In this document: positions 21,046-29,900 of the stretch, one piece after another | Layout: every line of letters starts with the position of its first letter | How positions within the stretch are numbered: the first letter of the stretch is position 1 | Assembly (NCBI GenBank): GCA_025174535.1 | Contig: JALBUN010000004.1 | Span: 310,001 to 374,000, forward strand | Source: Cantharellus purpuraceus | Lineage: Eukaryota; Basidiomycota; Agaricomycetes; Cantharellales; Hydnaceae | DNA: 64,000 nucleotides | Direction: 5' to 3' | Notes under the pieces: model-generated | What the model saw: only the letters and a program-made list of their open reading frames with translations | Databases searched by the model: none | Told to the model about the DNA's origin: nothing | Program-made: the position numbers and the translations under genes

Positions 21046-22184
21046 TGCTGACTGGCCTGAAAATCCTGCTTCTCCTCTTGCTTTGGAATTACTGCCTTCT
21101 GCACTTCTTCCTTGGCCTTCAGTGCAGCTGCTACTGACTCTGATATCATGCCTGCAATTGCTGTTTGTGTGAGATCAGCTCGGATACGTTCCTTGCGTGG
21201 TTCAGGGCATGCTGGGGATATATGGCCACGCTTTCCACAGTTATAGCACGTCCGAGTCTCAATGCGATGGCGGTTGGAGTCAATATCCATAGGTGCAGCA
21301 CCATTAGAGGTTGCCAAGGTAGTTGGTACAGAGATGACCGGAGTGCTGTGAGGGCGGGATGGGGTAGAGCGGGCAGGAGTGAGGGAAGTCTGAGCATGTC
21401 TCACTTCTAGAAGACGACGGTGGTTGCGGTCAATTTGACAGGCCGCTTCCTTCCATGCCTTGAGATCGGATGGGAGGGATGGCTGTGCATGGATCTTGTC
21501 AAGAATCATTGCAGGGAGCCCTCGGGCATAGGCATCTTCCAGTGCTGCATCATTAAACCCAGTCCTTCCTGCTAGTATCTCAAACTGTGCCGTGTATTCA
21601 TCCGCTGACATGCCAGGTGTCATCCTAAGATCGTGTAGCTTTGTTCGTGCTGTTCGAGAGCGGTCAGGGTCCCCAAAAGCGTTCTCCACTTGCTTAATGA
21701 ATTCCTCCAAGGTGGAGAGCGGTGAGGTCCTGTCAATGACTGCCTGTGTCTCATTGTGCGCCCATACTTCAGCAGAACCTCCTGTCATAAAAGAGAGGGC
21801 ATAGAGGATCTTGGTCCGCTCATCTGGGAAAGATGTAGGCTGGACTGCAATGGCAAGCCTGATAGAGCGAATGAAACCTTCTGTCTCTGCACGATCTCCA
21901 TTGAATTTGGCTGGTTCAGCTGCCCTTATTGGGCAAACGGATGACGATGTAGGAGAAGGTGTGGGAAATGAGGTGGTCTGAGAGATGGTCTGTGCTGCAG
22001 CGATGGCGGCAGCAGTGGCAGCATCTGCTAGGTTGTTCTGGACATTGGCGAACTGGCTTTGGAGGTGCTGGTTCTGGAGTTGCAGCTGCTGGAGCTGCTG
22101 CGCCTGGGTGTTGAACAACGCTCGCAGAAAGCCACCACTTTCACCTAGAGTGTCCCAATAGGCTTCAGGGAGCTGATCGGTCAT
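21042..22184 (-). CDS. Element C gag (380 aa)
   Basis: The ATG at 22184 begins MTDQLPEAYWDTL. A Gln-rich coiled-coil segment follows (QAQQLQQLQLQNQHLQ). The capsid region includes AEPAKFNGDR and GDPDRSRTARTKL. A zinc knuckle CYNCGKRGHISPAC (CX2CX4HX4C) lies near 21250-21210. The frame ends with TGA at 21044-21042. Pol lies in the -1 frame and overlaps. A TTTT run ten codons upstream could allow slippage, but no canonical heptamer is present. Length and layout are typical for fungal chromovirus Gag. Confidence 0.88.
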   Translation of the reverse strand: MTDQLPEAYWDTLGESGGFLRALFNTQAQQLQQLQLQNQHLQSQFANVQNNLADAATAAAIAAAQTISQTTSFPTPSPTSSSVCPIRAAEPAKFNGDRAETEGFIRSIRLAIAVQPTSFPDERTKILYALSFMTGGSAEVWAHNETQAVIDRTSPLSTLEEFIKQVENAFGDPDRSRTARTKLHDLRMTPGMSADEYTAQFEILAGRTGFNDAALEDAYARGLPAMILDKIHAQPSLPSDLKAWKEAACQIDRNHRRLLEVRHAQTSLTPARSTPSRPHSTPVISVPTTLATSNGAAPMDIDSNRHRIETRTCYNCGKRGHISPACPEPRKERIRADLTQTAIAGMISESVAAALKAKEEVQKAVIPKQEEKQDFQASQQ

Positions 22185-22240
22185 GGTATCGGTGAAGTAG
22201 TTAATAGGGAAAGTGTTATGAGGTGTGGGGTCGTCTTATG

Positions 22241-22250
22241 AGCTTGATCT
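22241..22250 (-). other. Element C primer-binding site, self-priming type
   Basis: Two bases inside the 5' LTR, the minus strand reads AGATCAAGCT, with no TGG as a tRNA primer would require. It is the exact 10-base complement of AGCTTGATCT at the predicted 5' end of the element's own mRNA (22419-22410). This matches the self-priming mechanism established for Tf1 of fission yeast, where the mRNA 5' end folds back to prime reverse transcription. Confidence 0.7.
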
Positions 22251-22252
22251 TC

Positions 22253-22614
22253 TGTGAGGGCGACGCTGATGACGAGGCCACAACAACAAGATACTCAATA
22301 AGTGAGAGCCGATAAGAAATAATGCCAGCTGGTACAGCGGATATCCTCAGTCTATACAGCTGTTTCTGATAAATACATGGGACTTACCTGGTACAGCGGA
22401 TATCCTCAGAGATCAAGCTGAGGGGATCACACTGCACCAAGGCGAGTCTTTATACTAAATGATGGAGACGGATAGGAGAACCAAGATAGGGGAGGAAAGA
22501 TAGGGGAAGTGATAGGGGCAATGAAATAGGGGAGACGCACCCTGACAGGCTACGCTGATAGGGGTGTCAAGAGAAAATACTAAAAATAGAATATGACTTA
22601 TTTGAACCCTGACA
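22253..22614 (-). repeat. Element C 5' LTR (362 bp)
   Basis: This is the promoter-bearing LTR for the minus-strand element. TATAAAG reads on the minus strand at 22454-22448. The predicted transcript start is the A at 22419, 35 bases downstream. The next ten bases (AGCTTGATCT, 22419-22410) are complementary to the primer-binding site. A strong splice-donor-like CAG/GTAAGT follows in the presumed leader. Confidence 0.9.
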
Positions 22615-22619
22615 GTTGG

Positions 22620-22928
22620 ACGGTTGGATTCATCCACCTACTTCCTTTAGCCTCTAAGTGCATTCCCCTCTTTTTGGAATATCTGGACCCCTAAGTGTGA
22701 ACTCTAGACTCTGGAAGTCTTATTCATTTCTTGCTGCTAAGAAATGTATTACCTTTCTGCATATAGTCTGCATTGACCAATACAAAGGATTGTAACCAAA
22801 GTACAAACGTTAAATCGTTTCTGGAGTTGTGCTGCAGCAGGGTTTGATATTCTTCTCAGCTGTTCATTCACGGAATTGTGGTGATTTAGAGTTTGCCCTA
22901 ACACCATAATTTTGCAGGTTCCAAAACA
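22620..22928 (+). repeat. Element B 3' LTR, right part (end of U5)
   Basis: The sequence resumes the LTR after element C. It begins ACGGTTGG right after the second GTTGG target duplication (22615-22619) and ends GCAGGTTCCAAAACA at 22928, matching the 5' LTR end at 5651. One small deletion relative to the 5' LTR removes a few bases near 22695. Confidence 0.85.
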
Positions 22929-23541
22929 GGGATGATGCTATCAGGGCCAAGCACACTGTCATGAGCTTGAATGTAGGAGGTGCTTTGGCTGCAGCCTCCT
23001 TGAGCAATTTTAACTCATCCTTAAGACAAGTTACTTTGGATTTCTCCTGTTCGAGAAATCCTTCAAGTTCTTGAACCTGGATGAACAGGTTTGAATTGTC
23101 TTTGAAAAGCTTATCATAATCCTTATGATGAGCACTCACAACATCATCTTTGATGTCGCAAATCAATTGTGGCCACATGATTCTCAAGGCTCTCTCCACC
23201 AAAGCAGTGGAGAGATATAATTGGCTCCTGTTCTGAGCCTCAATCAAGTGTGAGACATAGTTGTCACACTTTTTGCACCTGTGAGGGTGATAGATGGCAG
23301 TGCCTCTGCACCATCCACTGATCTTCCAGCTCATCTCATCTTGATGACCTTGCATCATAGCACTCATTGAAGGACACCAGGACTTAGTATTATCATGGTT
23401 GTGGCCAATCGCACCAATGCAAAGGATGCACTCTCTCCTTCGAGTAGCAATGGCTGAGGGTCTGAAGCTATCATAGGATCTAGACTCATTCCTGCGGATG
23501 TTTACCGTCACAATATCACAGCCATCGGGGAAACATATCAA
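22929..23541 (-). pseudogene. Cysteine/histidine-rich coiled-coil protein fragment, truncated by LTR B
   Basis: The minus-strand frame is open from a TAA just upstream of 23541 down into the LTR, with no ATG at its beginning. It has a metal-binding-like pattern: ECILC, GHNHDN, WCPS, WCRG and HRCKKC. A coiled coil follows (EGFLEQEKSKVTCLKDELKLL). It resembles cysteine-rich CxxC..H..CxxC proteins common near retroelements in mushrooms, but I cannot name the family. The last codons read into LTR sequence at 22928, so the natural C-terminus was removed by the insertion of element B. Confidence 0.5.
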
Positions 23542-23700
23542 GCGTTACTTGACGCCGGGACACCAAGGTGGGTCATAAGTTTTCTTGAGTGCTTTGACAA
23601 CTCATTGAAATGTATTCCTGAAACTAATAGTATACGTGGGCTTCTTTTCGCTGGGGGTAAGTGTTTCTTGAGACTGTACTTTGCTGTTTAACCAACGGCA

Positions 23701-24094
23701 CCTTGACAGGCAAAGTCTCCGGCCAAGACATGGCCATATCCGTCATCTCGTTCATTACTCTCTTCCGCCGTGTCGCCGGTCTTATATGTCACGCAGGTCG
23801 TCATCGTCAACGGGTGGCTTGACTCCACATCGCCCGCGGACGTAGAAGCCATCCGAGAAGACCTCACGCAGAACAAGATGCCCATGCTCGACGGTCTAGC
23901 AGGCGGGCTCAGAAGCGAGTCATACTCAAATGAAGCTGATGTGCGTGAACCACTCAGACGACATTTTTGGGCCGAATTATCCACGGTTGAGTGCGATCAA
24001 GGGGTGTTATGATTTACGAGATCTGTTTATCGTTGGGGCTGGTATAGGGTCTGAGAGGTGGGATGCTGAAGGGCTGTACAGAGTCGATCAGTGA
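23701..24094 (+). pseudogene. 3' remnant of a FAD-linked (berberine-bridge-like) oxidase
   Basis: Two frames together give the C-terminal end of the BBE/isoamyl-alcohol-oxidase family. VVIVNGWLDSTSPADVEAIRE and SYSNEADVREP are in one frame. DDIFGPNYPRLSAIK, YDLRDLFIVGAGIGSE and W are in another, ending at TGA 24092-24094. The Y-x-NEAD block, NYPRL and F-V-GAGxGSE are the family's C-terminal signature. The frame slips by a few bases near 23953. The FAD-binding N-terminal half is absent, probably lost with the retroelement insertions to the left. Confidence 0.6.
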
Positions 24095-24676
24095 ATACAA
24101 TGTACGACAGGTTGGCCAGAAATGAAAAAGACAACCTGAAGGTTGTGTGGCCTGCTAAATTAAGCCGTCAGTGGAGATACGTCCTAACCTGTCCTATCTA
24201 ATCTGGGTGGCTTATTTTTTATTTACGGGTGGACCCTACACCTTCCCAAGCCATACCCCGCACTTCCAAGATGGTGCCTATTCAGTCGTTAATTATTGCC
24301 CAGGCCACAGCCACGTTCCACCGCCACAACGAATTGAAAGAGTTAACTTTGCACGATCTTATTATAGATGGTAGCGCTGCCGATCAGTAGGTAGCCGACA
24401 TATATGGTACAACCCAATAAAGCAACTCTGGACAGCCTGAGAATCCATAACAGGGGTGCAAGCGAATACAAACCGCTTCATCATTGCTTCTATATCAGGA
24501 AGAAAAAAACAACATACTAATACAATATACCAAAACCAAATAGATTACTTGCGGGATAGTGTCGAAATCGTGCCGTTGTGCCATGAAGCATTAGTAGTGC
24601 CTAATCTTTCCCCTTTTTTCCAAGTCGCCTCCAAATCTTTCTGGAATCGTGTATGCCCCCCCGCCATCAACAATGT
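24095..24676 (+). other. Intergenic, no gene seen
   Basis: AT-rich spacer between the oxidase remnant and the end of the phosphotransferase gene. Small ORFs here have no recognisable motifs. Confidence 0.5.
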
Positions 24677-26986
24677 TCACCCCTCCTCCCCCTCATCCTC
24701 ATCATCGTGATACGACGCCACATTCGCCCCTTCCCTCACCCACTGCTCCAACCTCCTTCCCAATTCCCTCCCCCCATCGGCACTCACATCTCTCTCGCTC
24801 CTCCCTACCTCACGCCCCTGCTTCCTCCCCCCCTCTCCCTCCCCACCACCAACTCCACCAACTCCACTCCCCATCTCCACCTCCACCTCCCACCCATACT
24901 CCAGCTCCCCCAACACCTCCCCCGCAAGCCCCTCCTCCCACCCATCCCACTCCACAACCCGATGCGCCCACCGCCGCTTCGCCCCCGCCTCCTCCAGTCT
25001 CAACCACTCCGCCCCCGCGCGCCCGCCCAGGCGGGCCACCTCGGCGCGGAAGAGCTGCGCCGCGAGCGAGCGGGAGGTAAGGTAGCGCGGTGGGGCGGCG
25101 TGGGTGGTGTGGGCATGGGCATGGGCATGTGCGTGCGTAGAGGAGTGCGTGCGCGACATGTGCGGACGGTGCGGGGTGTGTGCGTGTGTGCGGTGGTGCG
25201 TGCTGTGGTGATGCCCATGTCCATGGTGGCCGTGGTGGCTGTGGTGGTGATGACCGTGGTGGTGACTGTGGTGGTGATGACTGTGGTGCCCATGGTGGTG
25301 CCCGTGGTGGTGCCCGTGTCCATGGTGCGGCTGCAAAAATGTAGGTAGATGCGCCGCCTGGAAGAGAGGTCGGATACACGTCGACTCCCAGTCTATGATG
25401 CAAGTCTGAAATGGCGGGTGCAACATATGAGCAACATGCGTAATATGAAAGGATACGAGAAGAGCAACTCACTATTTTTGTGTGATCATGCTCATCCACA
25501 AACACATTCTCAAGACTCAAATCATGACAATCCAGCGTGAACTCGTTTTCTCCCGTAACATCTTCCTCTCCACAACCCACCCTCCGTCGCCCACTCTTCC
25601 TATCCCCAACCTCACCAATGCCCAATCCTCCCTGGGCCTCCTCCCGCAGTGCATCCATCACCTCCAAAAACACCCCCATCTCCTCTCTGACCACCGCCTC
25701 CCGCCGCGCCGTATGCGCCACCAAAAACGTCGACCGCTGCGTCGCACGATAATCCCGATAATACGACTCGTGATCCTCATCCAACTCCGTCGACGACGAA
25801 GACGACCCCGTGTCAGAGTCCGAGTCTGAGTCCACAAACCGAAAGTCAGAGGGCCCGAATCCACCAGGTCCCTGCGCGCCGACCCGGGGCACACTAGCAC
25901 TAGCACCACCAGCATTGGCAGCTCCAGAGCCCGCCCGGTTCTTGTTAGTTTTGTTCCAGTCGACGCCCCAGTCGTCTTCTTCACTTCCGCTGCTGCTGGC
26001 ACTTCCCTCCTCGCTCATCGGCGCAACGCGTGGACGTCTCCCACACTGCTTGCCTTGTCCTTCCCGAATCACACCGTCAATCTCCCGCTGCACGCAAGCA
26101 TTGAGATAATCAGCAAACGTCGCCCAAGGACCACGATCTATTTCCCGGGGTTTGGTGACATGTGAGAGCAGTCCGCGTGCAGAACCGAAGAATGGATACG
26201 AAATGATGGGTCCTGGGGTAATTTGAAAAGAAGGCACGGGGTGCGAGGAAGGGACTAGTGGCGCCGTGCCGGGAGGTGCCGCATTAACGGAGGGAGTTCC
26301 TGAAAAATGAAGCGAGCCAATAGCAGGGAAACGGTGCTCAAATAAGGGGATAAGCAAAGTGGCCAGATTGGAGAGCAGTCCACGAAGTGTTTCTTGGGAT
26401 AGGGTGTGATATACTTTAGAAAGTGGTTGCCCTTGGGCCTGCAGGATGGTTAGAATAGCCGGAATGGACCACAACGCTGCGACGCACCCTGCTCATGATA
26501 ATCCATTCGCCTCCCAGTATATTATATGGGTTGGCATCGTACCAGTAGACTGTAGGAACAGGAACCGAGGTGCGAGTGCGAAGATAAGCAAGGGTAGCGA
26601 CTTCGGACTCGGTTTTAAGCTTCGGCATGTGCATGGTTCGCCGAGCGATACGAAAGACAAGGGTCTGGGGTATATTTCGGCCGTGATGCCTGCGGTCAAG
26701 GTGAAGAAGGAAAGCCTGAAGGGTGGTATTAATAGGTGTGCCCAACTGTGAACAATGGAGCCACTTCAGGACGTGCCTTGTGGAACGTTCCTGCGCTCAA
26801 GAAAGACACACGTTCGACGCGGACGCCGAGCTTGTCAAGGACGACATCCTTTATGGCCCGTCTGTCAACGGGGAATGGCTGATCGCCGTCAGCACGCAAT
26901 TCGGCCTCGATGTCGAGCTTCTCGAGCTCCTGCTCATCCTGAGGGACGGTGCTAGAGGTCGCCTGCACCGACAGCGATGGCAGCAT
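24677..26986 (-). CDS. APH/choline-kinase-like phosphotransferase with a histidine-rich insert
   Basis: Four exons are supported: 26986-26777, 26715-26488, 26438-25473 and 25405-24677, all in phase 0, giving about 710 aa. ATG 26986 (MLPSLSVQ) is preferred; an in-frame ATG at 27109 is possible. Kinase-fold landmarks: SAGTFHKAF (nucleotide loop region), LVFRIAR, LKTESEVATL, GGEWIIMSR, the catalytic CHDLSLENVFVD at the end of exon 3 and IIDWEST (metal-binding Asp) opening exon 4. Intron 1 appears to use a GC donor (AAG/GCACGT). Introns 2 and 3 are GT-AG, and intron 2 has branch site CTAAC. An acidic Ser-rich linker sits before the catalytic loop. Residues about 495-570 hold roughly 43 histidines. 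The substrate is unknown. Confidence 0.85.
25100..25327 (-). repeat. Histidine-rich low-complexity tract within the phosphotransferase
   Basis: Minus-strand CAC/CAT codons alternate with Gly and Ser. The tract begins just after FLQP and ends before AAPPRYLTSRS. About 43 of 76 residues are histidine. It stays in frame with the conserved regions on both sides and is therefore probably translated. Such tracts often bind zinc, nickel or copper; here this is inference. Confidence 0.75.
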
Positions 26987-29900
26987 CGTGGTGATGGTGG
27001 CCACTGTGGCAATTGGAGTGGTAAGCTTGTTAGGGGCGTAATTGTGAGACGTGAGGCAGAGAATGCGAGTGTTAACACCACTGGACGACTCTGAGTGTTG
27101 TATTGTCATCGCAGATAAAGGAGGGCCCGATGATGATATGAGTGTCAAGACGATAGAGCTAAAGTGCTCGCTCCGAGATATGTCGGATGATACAAAGATT
27201 GAGGGGGATTGTCTCGGTTTCGTGAAGGAGCTGCCCTAGTAAGACGCGAGAACTGTTTTGAAAAGAGGCAGCAAGTTGCAAAGTAGGAGGGAGGGCCAGG
27301 CTGATATAGGTGGACCACATACTGTCGGTCATCCTAGATATCCTGGCGCCCAGAGATTAGCACGCAAGATCGGGCATTAGAGTACGTCTTCTGCCACCCT
27401 AGATCTGCAAATTAGTCCTTTCGGCTTGGGAATAGCCAATGGATACACGCAGCCGCCAAGCATTCTGTATGAATCTGCCAAGGCACTTGAAATAAATGGT
27501 CAAAATCTTGGCTGCCCTGGGGTCTCTACGATACATCTCATGTGCTCCTCCGTTCCGTTACTCGTACCCAGTTGGCACCCGCGTTGCACACGGGTCGCTC
27601 ACACGAGGTTATGACTCGGAGATGACCTTGCAGCACGTCTGCGAAACCACGATGCCAAGCCTTTGCGAAGCCACTGCGAATTCAATGGCTAGCCAACGTT
27701 GTGATGCGCCGCCATAATAGTAGCTTTACCGTGTCCACATCAAGTTTCCAAGCACCGCACCAGCTCGGCGTTTGTGGCTGAACCTGGACGCGATCTCCCA
27801 AATTGGTATCACAATGAAAAGAAAGGAGCCTTTGCTTGGCAGAAGCACGGCTATGGCGGAGACGACGAGATAAACCAATCTCGCGCGCTCAGCATCTTAT
27901 CTCAACTCGCTTGGCGCACCACTTCTTCAATTCTATAACCATTTCTCACACCGATGGAAATTGTATACTCCCTCATTCAATATAGGACCAATTCAGTTGC
28001 TAAGGCACCGCCATATCATCAAACTAGGCATGGCTGCACCTGTACACCTGTACGCAGCACTGTTGTATTGGAAAGACGCGTCTCTTTCGCAAGATGTGAT
28101 GATAGGACCAATCGCCATCTTTCATCAGTCATTCACACTTTATCAATCCTGTGAGTCTGATGCTCGCAAATAGCACCACCGGGCAATCACGACATCCAAG
28201 TGACGTGTTCCTCGCAACACCTTTCCACGTTCCGTCTCCGCCTCCGCCGACCAATCAGCAATCACGCAAGCATGACTCGTATGGGTCATTCAGTCGCACA
28301 GCCTACTTATTAAGGTGCCGTTAACTTCCGGCGAATCCATCTGTCTGTTGTGTGATCACAGCGATGTATACCGGCATAACACACTCCCTCTCATCGCTGT
28401 GATGAACTCGGCTGCCAAGCCAAGACTGGTACATATATACGGCAAGTAACTCAAACGTTGAAGAATATTGAGCAGCACTTCTAAAAATGCTTGAGCACAC
28501 GGGCGCACTCGCAAAAGAATATAGCCTTGTGGAAAAGCTGTGACGCCTGATAATCAGTAGTAACCCTTCATTATAGCGGCCATCCGTCCCGTTTCTGACA
28601 TTCCGCTTTACGATACCGTACGGGGGTCGGATTTTTTCTTCTCCCGCAGGAAGAAACCTTTGCTCACCCGATACCCAACATACCGTAAGTACCTGGCTCT
28701 CCGGAATAAAAATAGCTCCGGCGCTCCTTTATTCCTGCATGTCACAGTTCCTTGTATCATCAGTATTCAATGACACTCATCAAGGTACAGGGCCTCTACA
28801 CGGTAAAATACTTATGGCCAATGCACGTACAATTACGTCCTTTTCATGGCGCGCGTCCTGGATATCGACTCACAGACCGGGAGGGTACCTGCATTTGCAG
28901 CCCTTAGGGCCATATTGCGACCCGCTGACAGGATATTTCCTCAGGAGTATCGACCATCGAGGCTTCTACATCGTTACACAATAATTCCAACATATTAACA
29001 TGATATTCCCAGAGCACATCTCATAATCCACAATTACCCAATCACATTGCCTCCGGTGGTCAGAGGGTATCGTACTTCAGACCTGTAGTTCATTGCACAG
29101 CTCAATTTCCAGCTCCTCCGACATGAACCTCATGACCTATATCATATAACATTCCCTCAAGACAACCCTGTTGTCTCCCATTCTTTATCCCCATGGACGC
29201 CACAATATCGGACACCCCTATCGCTCTTTCCTTCTTCTTTTTTGCTCGGAAATCGCGAATCCCGCGTGCATGCACGCACGTGGGATGGGGGTTCACTATT
29301 CCGGGAGCTTATCTGTGCTGGTTCCGACTCTATTGTGTGGCTCAAGCTTTGACCTTGTCTTTGGCTGGGCTTCCGGCTGCAGCTGATTTTTCTATATTTG
29401 TCGTGCAGCGTCCGGAGTCCCATGGATGCGGAAGTGCATGCACTCGTTCCATGCTCTTGCTTGTGTTTATGAGTGACACATACCCGACGACGAATCTAAT
29501 CGAGGCGGACGCCGATGTAACTACACCTCCTGTCTGGTTCGTTCTGTTCTCTTGCTTCAGCAGCCGATTGCTGACGGACAAGAACTAGCACTTGGAGATG
29601 AAAGGGATGTCGCAGATAGGCAGTTTGCGCGCACAACAGCTTCCGGATAGGACGTATTCCCGCCAGCTTTTCCGGAGGGTGCATGTCCCGCGTAGACACG
29701 TATACAGACACTGTGGCCGCGCACCAGATGTGGCTTTTGGTGTTTCATAGAATTCGTCCGCGCTGGATTTGTTATTTGCTGATCTTTCCTCAGTCGGCAG
29801 ACTGATGACACCCTCTTGCCTGTAGAGCCGATAATACCTTTCGGACGCTTACTGGAGCTAGACCTGAGGGCAGTGGCCATCACATTCAATGTGATCAGAA

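Larger units (their letters stand above)
16189..22614 (-). mobile_element. Chromodomain Ty3/gypsy element C, nested and recent
   Basis: The element is flanked by a 5-bp target duplication GTTGG (16184-16188 and 22615-22619) and bounded by two 362-bp LTRs with no difference I could find. Read on the minus strand the order is LTR, primer site, gag, pol (PR-RT-RH-IN-chromodomain), small extra ORF, LTR. The chromodomain and the Tf1-like primer geometry place it among the chromoviruses. It inserted into the 3' LTR of element B, so it is younger than B. Pol has two one-base frame breaks and one stop. Confidence 0.92.
4638..22928 (+). mobile_element. Ty3/gypsy element B, with element C nested in its 3' LTR
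   Basis: Order: truncated 5' LTR, primer-binding site, gag (5950-8427), protease (to 9794), AT-rich intron-like segment (9795-10341), RT-RNase H-integrase (10342-13812), extra ORF (14010-15038), polypurine tract, 3' LTR (15071-16188 plus 22620-22928). The order PR-RT-RH-IN defines Ty3/gypsy. Stops at 6454, 6592 and 13261 make it non-autonomous as it stands. The sequence after its right end is GGGAT; the matching left target duplication cannot be seen because the left LTR end is rearranged. Confidence 0.85.

Noticed and set aside
24649..25348. Two plus-strand ORFs of 143 and 231 aa, Pro/Ser/His- and Val/Met-rich
   Set aside because: Antisense readings of the GC-rich, histidine-coding last exon of the phosphotransferase.
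24810..26474. A 554-aa minus-strand ORF with a long Pro/Gly-rich tail
   Set aside because: The true exon ends at 25473; the rest is read-through of an intron into the wrong frame of the histidine-rich exon.
29193..29588. 131-aa plus-strand ORF in the gene-poor gap
   Set aside because: No motif, composition like random translation, and no introns or neighbours to support it.
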